From: Paractinoplanes polyasparticus
GTDB taxonomy: Bacteria; Actinomycetota; Actinomycetes; Mycobacteriales; Micromonosporaceae
DNA: 64,000 nucleotides
NCBI RefSeq assembly: GCF_019710575.1
Contig: NZ_JAHWFK010000046.1
Span: 91,478 to 155,477, forward strand
Direction of reading: 5' to 3'
Position 1 is the first letter of the stretch, and each line of letters begins with the position of its first letter. A program made the position numbers and the translations under genes. Of the stretch, positions 53,921 to 63,202 are shown one piece after another. The notes below the pieces were generated by a model. That model worked only from the letters and a program-made list of their open reading frames with translations. It did not search any database and had not been told where the DNA came from.

Positions 53921-54340
53921 GTGGCTGGTCACGGCGTGATCGGCTGCTGAGGGCGGTGCCGGTAGAGCGAACAGGCCGGGTTCGAGTTCAGTGAGTTGCC
54001 GCCGCTTGACCAGGCGTTTCAGCTTGGCGCGGATACCCTCGCAGTCTTTGGGCTCGGTGCCGATACCGAGGGCGTGGCAGACGTCCTTGGCGCGCATATT
54101 GCCGCTGTCACCGGTCTGGAATGTGGCGAGGATCTGCTGGTAGACGGTGATCTCGAGCGGGCCGCTCGGAGAGTGGGCGTCGCTGGTGGCGGTCAGCCGG
54201 GTCAGGGTGGGGCGGGTGGTCGCGAGGTCGGACAGTTCGATCTCGGCCGTACGGAGCTCGTCGGTGAGCTTGCCGATCTGTTCGCGCAGGTCGGTGATGG
54301 CTGCGGCGACGGTGGCCTGCCGTTCGCTGATCAGGTCCAG
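53732..54340 (-). pseudogene. Truncated coiled-coil plus winged-helix protein
   Basis: A leftward frame without a normal start codon runs from about 54340. It encodes a helical segment (DLISERQATVAAAITDLREQ, then LTDELRTAEIELSDL) and a winged-helix end (MRAKDVCHALGIGTEP and IRAKLKRLVKRRQL, then LEPGLFALP). I recognise this as a recurrent actinobacterial accessory-region family. The only codon at the expected start is CTG, and a stop lies seven codons upstream. Past about 53940 the frame runs antisense to the other remnant. It appears broken at both ends. Confidence 0.55.
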
Positions 54341-54347
54341 GGATGGA

Positions 54348-55952
54348 ATGCGCCATGGTCATGTCCTTGTCGTGGTGCGCCAGGAGAGCGTCAGCGTGAA
54401 GGTCCTCGCCGCGGTGGGAACCGCCGCGCTGGTGGCGTTGATCGTCGGGGTGCTCGGCCTGCTGGCGTTGCGTGACGCCAGCAACGCGCCGCAGCTGATC
54501 TCCAGCAGCAACGTCGCGAGCATCAAAGCAGTCAGCCGGCTGAACGCTGTCGTGTTGCAGGCCCGGGTCGACACCGCCAACCAGGCGCTGTCCGTCACCG
54601 ACGCCTCGACCAAGAAGTTCACCGACGCCTTCACCACAGACCTGCAGAACTTCACCACCGCGATGGCCGCCTACCGAGCCAGCAACCCGGCCTCAGACAC
54701 CGCCCTGATCGACCAGCTGCAGACCAACTGGGACGCCTACGCCGACATCGCGGAGAACAAACTCCTGCCGGCCGGCGAACGCGACGAGCTGGCCGAATGG
54801 GCGAAGATCCGCGACGCCGAGATCCTGCCGATCCTGACGGATACTTTCGGCACTCTCACCACGATGGACGGTCTGGAGACCGCGGACGCGGTCAAGAACG
54901 CCGCCGCGGCGAAGTCCGACTATGAATCCAGCCGGACCACTGCGATCATCACCCTGGTCATCGGGCTGATCCTGGCCCTGGCGGTCGGCGTCATCGTCGC
55001 CCGCAAGATCGTGCAGTCGCTGACGAAAGTCACCTACGTCTGCGACGGACTCGCCGACGGCGACCTCACCCGCAGCACCGGCCTGGACACCCGCGACGAA
55101 CCCGGCCGGATGGCCCGAGCCCTGGACACCGCCCTGACCCGGCTACGGCAGACGATCACGACGATCGAAGGGTCCGCCGCCTCGCTGGCCGGCGCATCGG
55201 AGCAGATGAGCAGCACCGCCGCCAACATCGCCGCGTCCGCGAAAGAAACGTCGAGCCAAGCCCTCGCAGTGTCGGCCGCCGCAGAACAAGTCTCCCGCAG
55301 CGTCGACACGGTCTCCTCCGGCAGCGAAGAAATGGGGGCCTCGATCCGGGAAATCTCCCAGAACGCCGCCGAAGCCGCCCGCGTCGCCTCCGAAGCCGTC
55401 ACCATCACCGCGAACACGTCGGCCACCATGAACAAACTCGGTGACTCCTCCGCCGAGATCGGCAACGTCATCAAGACCATCACCGCGATCGCCGAACAGA
55501 CCAACCTGCTCGCCCTGAACGCCACCATCGAAGCCGCCCGCGCCGGCGAAATGGGCAAAGGCTTCGCCGTCGTCGCCTCCGAAGTCAAAGACCTCGCTCA
55601 GGAAACCGCCCGCGCCACCGAAGACATCTCCCGACGCGTCCAGGCGATCCAAGCCGACACCAACGGCGCGGTCGCCGCGATCGACGAAATCTCGACGGTG
55701 ATCGAACGGATCAGCGAGTTCCAGACCACCATCGCCTCCGCCGTGGAGGAACAGACCGCCACCACCGCCGAGATGAACCGCAGCGTCGCCGAAGCGGCCG
55801 GCGGAGCCGGGGAGATCGCGCAGAGCATCACCGGTGTCGCCGACGCCGCCCGCATAACCAGCCAAGGCGTCACCGAAACCCAGCAAGCCACCACCGAACT
55901 CGCCCGCATGTCCACCGAACTGAGCAGCCTGGTCTCCACCTTCCGCATCTGA
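54348..55952 (+). CDS. Methyl-accepting chemotaxis protein
   Basis: The product is 534 residues. A first transmembrane helix (about 20-42) is followed by a four-helix-bundle sensor (to about 195), a second helix (GLILALAVGVIVARKI), a HAMP domain and a long signalling coiled coil with the conserved hairpin tip (IAEQTNLLALNATIEAARAGE). It detects an external or periplasmic signal and controls CheA. No che genes are in the window. The start is uncertain: ATG 54348 has AGGGA upstream, but GTG 54396 follows AGGAG. It lies head-to-head with the truncated gene, only 7 bases apart, so its native promoter may be lost. Confidence 0.88.
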   Translation: MRHGHVLVVVRQESVSVKVLAAVGTAALVALIVGVLGLLALRDASNAPQLISSSNVASIKAVSRLNAVVLQARVDTANQALSVTDASTKKFTDAFTTDLQNFTTAMAAYRASNPASDTALIDQLQTNWDAYADIAENKLLPAGERDELAEWAKIRDAEILPILTDTFGTLTTMDGLETADAVKNAAAAKSDYESSRTTAIITLVIGLILALAVGVIVARKIVQSLTKVTYVCDGLADGDLTRSTGLDTRDEPGRMARALDTALTRLRQTITTIEGSAASLAGASEQMSSTAANIAASAKETSSQALAVSAAAEQVSRSVDTVSSGSEEMGASIREISQNAAEAARVASEAVTITANTSATMNKLGDSSAEIGNVIKTITAIAEQTNLLALNATIEAARAGEMGKGFAVVASEVKDLAQETARATEDISRRVQAIQADTNGAVAAIDEISTVIERISEFQTTIASAVEEQTATTAEMNRSVAEAAGGAGEIAQSITGVADAARITSQGVTETQQATTELARMSTELSSLVSTFRI

Positions 55953-56536
55953 ACCGCCGGCACCGGCACACCTGGCACTACTCCCCCGCGCCCTGCCGCG
56001 TCCGCACCACATGGGCGTCCTGACGGTGACGCCCCCACCGTCGTCACCCCGTTTGCTGGATGTGTAGGCCCGCCGTGTCGGGATCGGCGGTGGCGCTATC
56101 GCCGGGTGCAGTATCCGGCGGCCGAGGCGTAGTAGCTGGGCGGCTTGCTCGGCGGTGGGCACCGCGGCCTCCGCAGCCAGGGCCTGAATCACGGCCTCGA
56201 TAGCCGGGCCGAGCAGTTCACGTGCCATCGGCAGGGCGCCGCGCGCCTCGGCGCGCCCTGCCGTACCGGTCCAGTCGGCCGAGCTGGATTTTAAGAGTCA
56301 GATGCTTTGACTCACCGATGATCACCCAGCCGCGGACGCACTCCGGCGATCGCTAGCCGCAACTGGTTACTGTGCGTGCCGCTCAAACGCCTGTCGCCAA
56401 GGCCGCCTTCAGCAGAATCGGCGTTATAACGCCGTGTTCTACGCAGAGTGAGTTGACCGCGTGGTGATCCGGGTGGTGATCGGATGTCGGCGACCGTTTC
56501 AGTACGGGCGCGACTGAATCAGCACGTTCGAGTGGC
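55953..56536. other. Decayed intergenic region with a possible gene fragment
   Basis: No intact gene is supported. A leftward frame starting at 56228 reads MARELLGPAIEAVIQALAAEAAVPTAEQ in part, which looks like a natural helical protein start, but it soon loses coherence and runs antisense into the chemoreceptor gene. A small inverted repeat GAGTCA/TGACTC lies at 56295-56313. The rest shows no recognisable feature. Confidence 0.4.
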
Positions 56537-56578
56537 CTACGGATCAGAAGGCTAGGGGTTCGAGTCCCTTCGGGCGCA
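56537..56578 (+). other. tRNA-Arg(ACG) 3' fragment, probable attachment-site remnant
   Basis: The 42 bases read as the anticodon loop CTACGGA, 3' anticodon stem TCAGA, variable loop, the T-arm AGGGG-TTCGAGT-CCCTT and the acceptor strand CGGGCGC plus A of tRNA-Arg(ACG). Upstream sequence does not supply the matching 5' half: the anticodon stem partner TCTGA is replaced by GTGGC. Such 3' halves are left by integrative elements that recombine into tRNA genes. A broken integrase gene ends 121 bases to the right. Confidence 0.72.
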
Positions 56579-56698
56579 CAGCGTTTCGAGAGGCCTGATC
56601 TGCGGAACGCGGTTCGGGCCTTTCGTGTTCCGGACTTTGTGGAGGTTGGGTGGCGGGTGGGCGGCACATGGGTGTCGTCACTTTCCGTGACGGTGCGG

Positions 56699-57771
56699 CT
56701 AGTTACGGCCTCGTGACCTGTGACTGCGCTTCCCCTGATCGGGGCTTATCGGCCGGGGTGGTTTGTTTTTCGTCGCGTCCGGCGGGCCGGTTCTTCGCCT
56801 CTTCTGCTTGATCCGGTGGCGGGTGTGCCGGTCGGCGGCCAGCACCAGGGCGGCGGTGGCGTCGGCGCAGCGGCGCTGCGCGTCGGGCAGAACGCTGGTG
56901 TAGGTGTCGGCGGTGACCACGATGCTGGAATGCCCGAGCAGATCTTGAAGGGTCTTCAAATCGGCCCCGGCCTCGTGGGCGAGCGACGCGGCGCCGTGGC
57001 GCAGGTCGTGCAGCCGTACCGGCGGGAGCCCGGCGCGGTCGGTCAGCTTGCGGAATCGGGTGGTGGCGTAGTTCGGGTGGATCGGCTGGCCGTCCTTGCG
57101 GGTGAACACGTACCCGGAGTCGACCCACTGAGCGTTGATGGCGTGCCGGCGTTCGAGTTGCCGGTGGCGGTGCTCACGCAGGATCGCGACGGTGCGCTTG
57201 TCGAGGGCATCGGCTCGGCGGCCGGCGGCGGTCTTCGGGTCGCCCTCGATCACCTCGTAACCGGCCGTGGTCCGCTGCCGCTCGACGAACAGCAGCCCCC
57301 GGTCCAGGTCGACCGCCGCCCAACGTAGGCCGCAGAGCTCGCCACGGCGCAGCCCACGCAGGGCGGCGAGCCACCAGAACGCGAACAGCGAATCCTCGAC
57401 CACCCCACCGAGGAACGTGGAGAGCTGCTTGGCGGTCCACACCGCAACCGGGCGGATGCTCGCCGGTCAGTTTCCACTGCTTGACCCGGCCCTCGGTCCA
57501 GACCTGGGCGTGCGGTTTGCGGTAGCCGGTGATCTCGATGTGCCGGGCCGGGTTCGTTTCGATCAGTTCTTCCCGTACGGCGAGGTTCAGTGCGGCACGC
57601 AGGGTAGACGACGTGGGCGGCTTGGCTGTGGTGGTGGCGGATGAGCCAGTCGAGCATGTGCGTGACCTGCCGGCCGAGGGGCAGGAACGCTCCGGGTGCG
57701 GTAAGGTCCTCCGGGTCCTTCTCGGTGAGGCGCTGCCAGTAGACGAACCGGTAGAGCACGGCGTCGTGCAC
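56699..57771 (-). pseudogene. Frameshifted tyrosine-family integrase of an actinobacterial integrative element
   Basis: The C-terminal catalytic part is open from 57442 to 56699: RGLRRGELCGLRW holds the first Arg, LHDLRHGAASL the His-x-x-Arg, and LGHSSIVVTADTYTSVLP the second His and Tyr nucleophile. The preceding part of the same protein is in another frame (RAALNLAVREELIETNP, then VWTEGRVKQWKLTGEHP), so a frameshift lies near 57450. A further frame change occurs near 57610. The family is the integrase type found in actinobacterial AICE elements and phages. Catalytic residues are present but the protein cannot be made whole. Confidence 0.75.
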
Positions 57772-58137
57772 GGTGTACCACCCCCGGCACCTCCTGGCTC
57801 TTCTCGCTCTGCGTGCCCGAGGTCGCTGATGGGGACGATACGGCGCAGGCCGCCGGCGACGTTCCAGACGAGGTCGGTGGCGATCTCCTCGACGGCGGTC
57901 TTGGTGCGCCAGCGCAGCGCGAACCGTTTGCGCCAGGTCATGGTTGTCCCAGAGCCGGCTGGTGAACTGGCGGGCGAACTCCTGCCACAGCTCGGCGACG
58001 CCGCGGTCGAGGTTGGGGTGCTCCTGGTCGCCGAGAACCTCGGCGATGCGAGCGGCGGCGTTCCTCGGCCCAGTCCTCGGCGACCGGGCGTGACCACATA
58101 CTGAGCAACCAGGCGGCGGCTATGCACCATCGCCGTA
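57772..58137 (-). pseudogene. Decayed coding sequence of unknown family
   Basis: Short protein-like segments appear in different leftward frames: RIAEVLGDQEHPNLDRG and AELWQEFARQFTSRLWDNHDL in one, TAVEEIATDLVWNVAGGLRR in another. They suggest a single gene broken by several frameshifts upstream of the integrase remnant. I do not recognise the family. Confidence 0.4.
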
Positions 58138-58245
58138 GTGGCACCGTTCCGGTCCAGGGTCACCGATTTTTTGGGAGCATGGTGGTCCAGAGCCGCCCGC
58201 TGCCTCTGCGGGCCGACCCAGTCGAGACCCGCAAAGGATTTCTAC

Positions 58246-58944
58246 ATGCGTAACGCGGAAGATGACGACGGCATGAAGGCCCCGGAGGCGGGGAGAGCGG
58301 CCCGGCGTCGCAAGCAGGCACTGGTCGCAGTGGTAGGGCTGACGGCCGTGCTGAGCGGTGCGACGGTTGCCGTGAATCACTGGAGCGGGAATGACGAGCG
58401 TGCTGTACCGGTCAAAGCGGCCGATGCGGCGTCGGCCGATCCTTCCATTGAGCGGGCGAGCACGGCGCCGAAACAGGATGCCGCCTCTGCGTCTCCCGCG
58501 CCATCTCCGTCGCTGCCCAAGGACGCCACTCAACGCATCGCGGAGGCGCGCGCCGCCGCGGCCAAGGACAGTGTTCCGGTGTTGCGTCCGCTGCCGCCGC
58601 CTCCTGTCGCTGAGCTGCCGGATGAAGCGGTCACGGTACGCACCTCAGGCTCGGTGCAGAAGGACAAGGCGACCATGCGCGTGGTGTCGGCTCGAGGGGA
58701 TCTGACCGGGCAACGGGAGCTCGCCTGGGTAGCTGATCGTGGCGATAGGGTCGGTGAAGCGTCGTGTTCCCAGACCATCAAGCTGTCCAACAGCACGAAA
58801 CCGGAACGCAAGTCGAACCTGTTGATCTGTTGGCGCACCAGTGCGAAGAAGAGCGTCTACACCGTAGTGGTGGACCTCGACGGCGACCCTTCCAGGCAGA
58901 AGAGCGTGGCCACCATCAACGCGGAATGGAAAAAGCTGGATTGA
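58246..58944 (+). CDS. Membrane-anchored protein with disordered linker and small exported domain
   Basis: The product is 232 residues. A basic N-terminus leads into one transmembrane helix (about residues 24-45). A linker rich in Ala, Pro and Ser follows to about residue 130, then a compact domain with two Cys (GEASCSQTI and NLLICWRTS) likely to pair, ending KSVATINAEWKKLD. No known family is recognised. AAAGGA lies eight bases before ATG 58246, deciding the start against an open extension to 58138. Confidence 0.72.
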   Translation: MRNAEDDDGMKAPEAGRAARRRKQALVAVVGLTAVLSGATVAVNHWSGNDERAVPVKAADAASADPSIERASTAPKQDAASASPAPSPSLPKDATQRIAEARAAAAKDSVPVLRPLPPPPVAELPDEAVTVRTSGSVQKDKATMRVVSARGDLTGQRELAWVADRGDRVGEASCSQTIKLSNSTKPERKSNLLICWRTSAKKSVYTVVVDLDGDPSRQKSVATINAEWKKLD

Positions 58945-59727
58945 TCAGCATGCAGTGCGCAGACGCGTGCGAGGCGCCTGCGGTCGGTAAGTGCTTGGAC
59001 ATACGGCGAGCCCTCAAGGGTCTGAGGTGGAGGCGCTTCGTTGCCAGGGGCCGGCCTCCGCTGCATGCCTCGGGCGTCGAGTGTGCCCCGGGCGGAGTTC
59101 TTTTGTTCCCGACCGGCCAAGTAGTGGGGCTGTCGAGGGCTGACGGTCCAGGTGGCTCTCGCGGCTTCTTCCGCACAGGCCACCGACGCGCTGTCTCGGG
59201 TTGGGGCGCCTCGCCGGATATCACCGCCCCCTGCGTCCGTGCCGGCTCGACATGGGGTGACCCCGGGGTTGCACAATCGGGATGGATCTGTGCCGGTACA
59301 GATCTTCGAGCATGATGGCGTCCGAAATCATGGCTAGAAAACGAAGCGGGGCTGCCATCTGAGACGGATGGCAGCCCCGGTCACCATACGTAGGTGACCT
59401 CGCCTCGTCAGGATAAGTGCTCCGGCAGCTGAATCATGGCGAATAGCCGAAGTACGCACCACAGAGTTCCGTTCAGACCCCCTTCCGCGTCAGCCGAACG
59501 CTGATCTGTTGAACCGCTATCGCGCGACCGGCACCGAGCGGAATCATGGCCCGACCCGGTAGCTGCGATGAGGCGGACTCTACGGCTCCACGGAATATTC
59601 CAACTGTGCGGAATCAGTCACTTACTTACGGTTACGCTACCGCGAGATGGGCTCACTTCGGGTTCCGAACGTGCGGCCCCACCCAATCCAGAGACGTGGT
59701 CCTAAGGACCCGTAGGAGGACCCTCGC
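58945..59727. other. Intergenic region upstream of the surface protein gene
   Basis: About 780 bases with no supported gene. A strong hairpin lies at 59348-59378 with no clear gene to serve. The right part is less GC-rich (59560-59645) and contains TTACTTACGGTTACGCT, a plausible promoter for the surface protein gene. Short open frames up to 59337 are not recognisable. Confidence 0.45.
59348..59378 (+). terminator. Strong hairpin, terminator-like
   Basis: GGGGCTGCCATC pairs perfectly with GATGGCAGCCCC across a 7-base loop. It lies 10 bases past the stop of a 61-residue frame I cannot support, so it may end an unannotated small RNA or a lost gene. Confidence 0.6.
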
Positions 59728-62001
59728 ATGCGTAAGTCCAAGTCACGCTCAACAGCCCGGATGGCGACGGCCGCCGGGCTGACGACTGGAGCAGTCACTG
59801 CAGCTCTGCTCGTCGCACCCACGGCGGCGTTCGCCGCCACCACCGTGACCCCACCAGTCGTCGCGCCCGGCGGCGTGGCCACGATCACTGACACCGACTC
59901 GTCGCCCTTCACTGCCGGCACCGGCGCGACGGCGTCCCGGGTGCAGCTCCTCACCACCGGGACGACGTGTGTCACCCCGATGCCGGCGGCGTCGGCCTCC
60001 GTCCTGGCTGCCGACATTACGACGGCCCCTAACGTGGCTGAGTCCACCACCACTACCGTGACGTTCAGGCTGCCCGCTACTGCGACAGCGGGCACTAACG
60101 GTCAGGCCAAGCGGTACCTCGCCTGCGTCTACAACCCCACCGGCGGCACCGCCCGGGAAGGCCTCGCGGCCGGCTACCCCGTGTGGGTGGGTACACCTCC
60201 CACACTGACCACAACCATTGGCCCGAGCGGCGGAGGTAACACCGTCGGGGTCACCACAAGCACCCCGATCTTCACCGGGGTCACCACCGTCGGCGCTCAA
60301 TTCACGACGGCCAACGACTGCCCGACCACCTACGCCACACCGACCGCGAATCTCGCGGGTACGGTCACCCGCGTCGGAGACGCTAGCGTGAACGTCGCCG
60401 TACCGGCCGGGGTCGCGAGCGCGACCACCGGAACCTTGCGCTTCCTCATGTGCCTGTACAACGGCACTGCCACCACTTCGGCGCTCATCTCAGCTGCCCG
60501 GTACACCGTCAGTCACGTCCTTCTCAGCCAGTACACCGGCCCCTGGCAGGGTCTTAACGCCCTCAACATCACGGGCGCGACGCCGCTATTCGCCGGCATC
60601 GACACGGTGGGTGTGGCATTCCAGCAGACCGCGTGCGAGACGACGTACGAAGAGACCGGTGGTGCGACGCTCAAGCCTGTTACGCAGGCAAACGTCCGTC
60701 GAATCTCCGACGAGCGGGTGGCACTGACCATCCCTGCTCTGCACAGCTCCGCTCCGACGGCCGCGACGGAGTGGCTCTCCTGCCTGTACAACGGTGCCGT
60801 CGACGAATCCTCACCTCTGATCGCGTCCGTCGCGTACACGGCCACCACCGTGCACACCGCGACCGGGATCACGCCGTCGGCGGGCCCCGCCCTGGGCGGC
60901 AGCCGGATCGTCGTCAGCGGTACCGCCCTCCCGCTGACTCCTGGTGAGATCACCGCGACGCTGGGCGGCACGCCGCTGACCAACATCACGCCGATCAGCG
61001 CCACCGCGTTCTCGGCGATCACGCCGGCGCACGCCCCGGCGAACAACGTCGCGCTTGTGGTTTCCACCTCCTCGGGTCAGCACACCCTGGCCAACGCGTA
61101 CTCGTACACAGCCGCGTTGAAGGTGACCCCGAACACCGCCCCCAACACGCGTCCCGTCTCTGTCATCGTGCGCGGTGTCGGCTTCCAGAGCGCAGCGTTC
61201 CCGACCGATGGAGACCTGGTCGCCGGGGCGCATTTCTACCTCGTTGAGGGCACCTACAGCGGGGCGGACTCCGGCGGTGACCGCGCGAACGCCCCGGTCA
61301 CTGACTGCGCCAACGTCCTGGTCCTGAGCGACACCGAGGGAATCTGCACCCTCAACCTGCACCGCCGGCTGGACCTGGAGGGTGACGCGGAGGTCGCGCA
61401 GTACACCCCGCCTGTCGCTGCGGCCAACGACGTCACCACCGTTCTGGGCAGCCGGATCATCACGGCCATCGCCGACGAGTTCACCGAGCTGCACGTCGGC
61501 CAGATCATCGCCGAGACCGGCAACACCAACATCCCGGCCGGCACCAGGATCGTCAATGTCCTCGGCCCGAGGACCGCAGTGATCTCCACCCCCGCGGTCG
61601 GCACCGACGCCGACGGCTTCACCATGGCCTACCAGGTGCCCATCTACCGCACCAACGTCTCCATCACCACTACCGGCACGAACACCATCGCTGCGGTCAC
61701 CGCTCCTGACGGCACGTTCTCGCAGGCGGACGTCGGCAAGGTGATCGTCGGCCACACCAACATCACCGATGGCACCCGAATCTTGTCGGTGCAGAGCTCC
61801 ACCGCCGCAACCCTGTCGGCAAACGCCGCCACCGCCGGTACGGACACCGCCACCATGCACCTTCAGTACAACCCTGTCCCTGAGGGTGCGTACAACCTGA
61901 CATTCGTCAGCAACGGGGCCGTAGGCGCGGTTTCGTCTGACCCGAACTACGTGCAGAGCCTGGTCTCCAGCGGTTCGACGTTCACCGTCTCGTCCTTCTG
62001 A
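59728..62001 (+). CDS. Large secreted surface protein with IPT/TIG domain
   Basis: The product is 757 residues. A signal peptide ends near AFAATT (residue about 37). Three similar modules (to about residue 375) each end in a Cys-bearing YLACVYN, FLMCLYNG or WLSCLYNG strand. An IPT/TIG-like domain with SAGPALGGSRIVVSG follows (about 378-450), then a second related domain. Two repeats of a GTRIxxV-type domain lie at about 570-625 and 650-710, a module also seen in phage tail proteins. No anchor is visible. AGGAGG precedes the ATG and a strong terminator follows. Ser/Thr/Ala-rich composition fits an exported adhesin or structural protein. Confidence 0.82.
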   Translation: MRKSKSRSTARMATAAGLTTGAVTAALLVAPTAAFAATTVTPPVVAPGGVATITDTDSSPFTAGTGATASRVQLLTTGTTCVTPMPAASASVLAADITTAPNVAESTTTTVTFRLPATATAGTNGQAKRYLACVYNPTGGTAREGLAAGYPVWVGTPPTLTTTIGPSGGGNTVGVTTSTPIFTGVTTVGAQFTTANDCPTTYATPTANLAGTVTRVGDASVNVAVPAGVASATTGTLRFLMCLYNGTATTSALISAARYTVSHVLLSQYTGPWQGLNALNITGATPLFAGIDTVGVAFQQTACETTYEETGGATLKPVTQANVRRISDERVALTIPALHSSAPTAATEWLSCLYNGAVDESSPLIASVAYTATTVHTATGITPSAGPALGGSRIVVSGTALPLTPGEITATLGGTPLTNITPISATAFSAITPAHAPANNVALVVSTSSGQHTLANAYSYTAALKVTPNTAPNTRPVSVIVRGVGFQSAAFPTDGDLVAGAHFYLVEGTYSGADSGGDRANAPVTDCANVLVLSDTEGICTLNLHRRLDLEGDAEVAQYTPPVAAANDVTTVLGSRIITAIADEFTELHVGQIIAETGNTNIPAGTRIVNVLGPRTAVISTPAVGTDADGFTMAYQVPIYRTNVSITTTGTNTIAAVTAPDGTFSQADVGKVIVGHTNITDGTRILSVQSSTAATLSANAATAGTDTATMHLQYNPVPEGAYNLTFVSNGAVGAVSSDPNYVQSLVSSGSTFTVSSF

Positions 62002-62034
62002 TAGATCAAGCACCACCGTCTGACACGTCATCAG

Positions 62035-62067
62035 CGGCGGCCCGGAGCATCAAGCTCCGGGCCGCCG
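62035..62067 (+). terminator. Terminator after the surface protein gene
   Basis: CGGCGGCCCGGAGC pairs perfectly with GCTCCGGGCCGCCG across a 5-base loop, 34 bases past the stop codon. Confidence 0.82.
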
Positions 62068-62180
62068 CCTGTGTCCAGGCATCGAGGCCCGGCGCTCTTC
62101 GGGCACGCGGGGCCTCGCGCACGTGCGCTATTCACAACTGGTTCTGACGGCCTGAACCGGCTGCACCCAGAGGGATGCGT

Positions 62181-63134
62181 TTAGGAAGCGGGATTAATTC
62201 GTGCTGAGGCCGCAGCGGTGCGCCGCCAGCCGCGCGGCATCCCGTCGGCGCGCCGCCCGGTCGGGCGCGGCAGTTGACTGCGGTGCTGTTGCCACGTGCA
62301 TCGCAGCCGACCGTCGGGGTCGCCGAGGACCGCGACCAGCATAGCCATCTTCTGCGGCCGCGGATGAGCCCCGGACAGCCACCGCCCAGCGGCGAGCCTG
62401 GTCACCCCGACCGCGGCGGCCAACTGGGTGATGTTCATCCCCCGCCGGCGCATCCGTTCCTGCACAGCCCGGCCGAACGGTGTGGGCGCCGCCATCGCCT
62501 CCGCCTCAGCGGCCTCGATGCCCAGGACATCGCACACCCGCAGCAGCGGGTCCGCCCGGCGCGGCAGCACACTCCGCTCCAGCTTCGAGATCATTGCTTT
62601 GGTGCTGCCGGACTGCTGCGCCAGCTGTGCCTGCGTCCAGCCCTTCCGCCAGCGCTGCACCATCACCCGGCCCGCCAGTCCCTCGGGCACCTCGATGCCC
62701 GCGGCGTCGAGTAGTGCCGCCAGGTCAATGCCGAGCTGCTCGACTAGGTGCCGAGCCACCGCCGGGCTGAGCCCTCGGGCACCACGCAACACATCGAAGA
62801 TCGCGCCCCGGCTCATCCCGATCGCGTCGGCGAACCCGCAAATCGACTGCCGGTGCGCGGCCAGCGCCTCGTCAACGATTCGCCGCCACGGCGGGCCCGG
62901 CCGCACCGCAGGCACCAGGGTGTGCGGCCGGTGCGCGACCAGCACCTCCTGCACATCGCGGTCCAGCACAACGGCCAGCCGGTCCGCGCGCAGCCGGTCC
63001 AAGGTCAACCGACCGGCGAGCAACCGGGTCAGACTGCCCGGGTACATTCTGGCCCGCCGCGCCAACTCCTCAGGTGGTTGCTGCTGCTGAGCACACCACT
63101 GGTCGATCATCGCGGATAGGGTCGTTGCGGTCAT
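62181..63134 (-). CDS. Regulator with four apparent helix-turn-helix modules
   Basis: The product is 317 residues. Four segments resemble XRE/Cro-type helix-turn-helix domains: about residues 8-60 (PPEELARRARMYPGSLTRLL), 86-140 (ICGFADAIGMSRGAIFDVLRG), 156-206 (TQAQLAQQSGSTKAMISKLERS) and 220-272 (NITQLAAAVGVTRLAAGRWLSG). The third is the most classical. No sensor domain is visible. GGAG lies five bases before ATG 63134, deciding the start. The C-terminal 40 residues are basic. It lies in the accessory region between the surface protein and an IS remnant. Confidence 0.75.
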   Translation of the reverse strand: MTATTLSAMIDQWCAQQQQPPEELARRARMYPGSLTRLLAGRLTLDRLRADRLAVVLDRDVQEVLVAHRPHTLVPAVRPGPPWRRIVDEALAAHRQSICGFADAIGMSRGAIFDVLRGARGLSPAVARHLVEQLGIDLAALLDAAGIEVPEGLAGRVMVQRWRKGWTQAQLAQQSGSTKAMISKLERSVLPRRADPLLRVCDVLGIEAAEAEAMAAPTPFGRAVQERMRRRGMNITQLAAAVGVTRLAAGRWLSGAHPRPQKMAMLVAVLGDPDGRLRCTWQQHRSQLPRPTGRRADGMPRGWRRTAAASARINPAS

Positions 63135-63202
63135 GATCTCCACCGTGCCAGGGGTTGTAACGGCGCAGCAGAAAATTCGTCGAACGCGCGCCTAAAAAGC
63201 TG

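Noticed and set aside
55143..56228. A 361-residue leftward Gly/Asp-rich open frame
   Set aside because: All but the first 60 codons are antisense to the chemoreceptor. Only the start region looks protein-like, so I mention it as a possible fragment and not as a gene.
56284..56311. A short leftward resemblance to the middle of a tRNA (GCATCTGACTCTTAA)
   Set aside because: The flanks do not supply D-arm, T-arm or acceptor stems, and the match does not continue into a tRNA 3' end as an attachment site would.
56383..56667. A leftward open frame containing CAPEGTRTPSLLIRRP
   Set aside because: That peptide is a well-known artefact from translating the antisense strand of a tRNA 3' end. Here it marks the tRNA-Arg fragment, not a gene.
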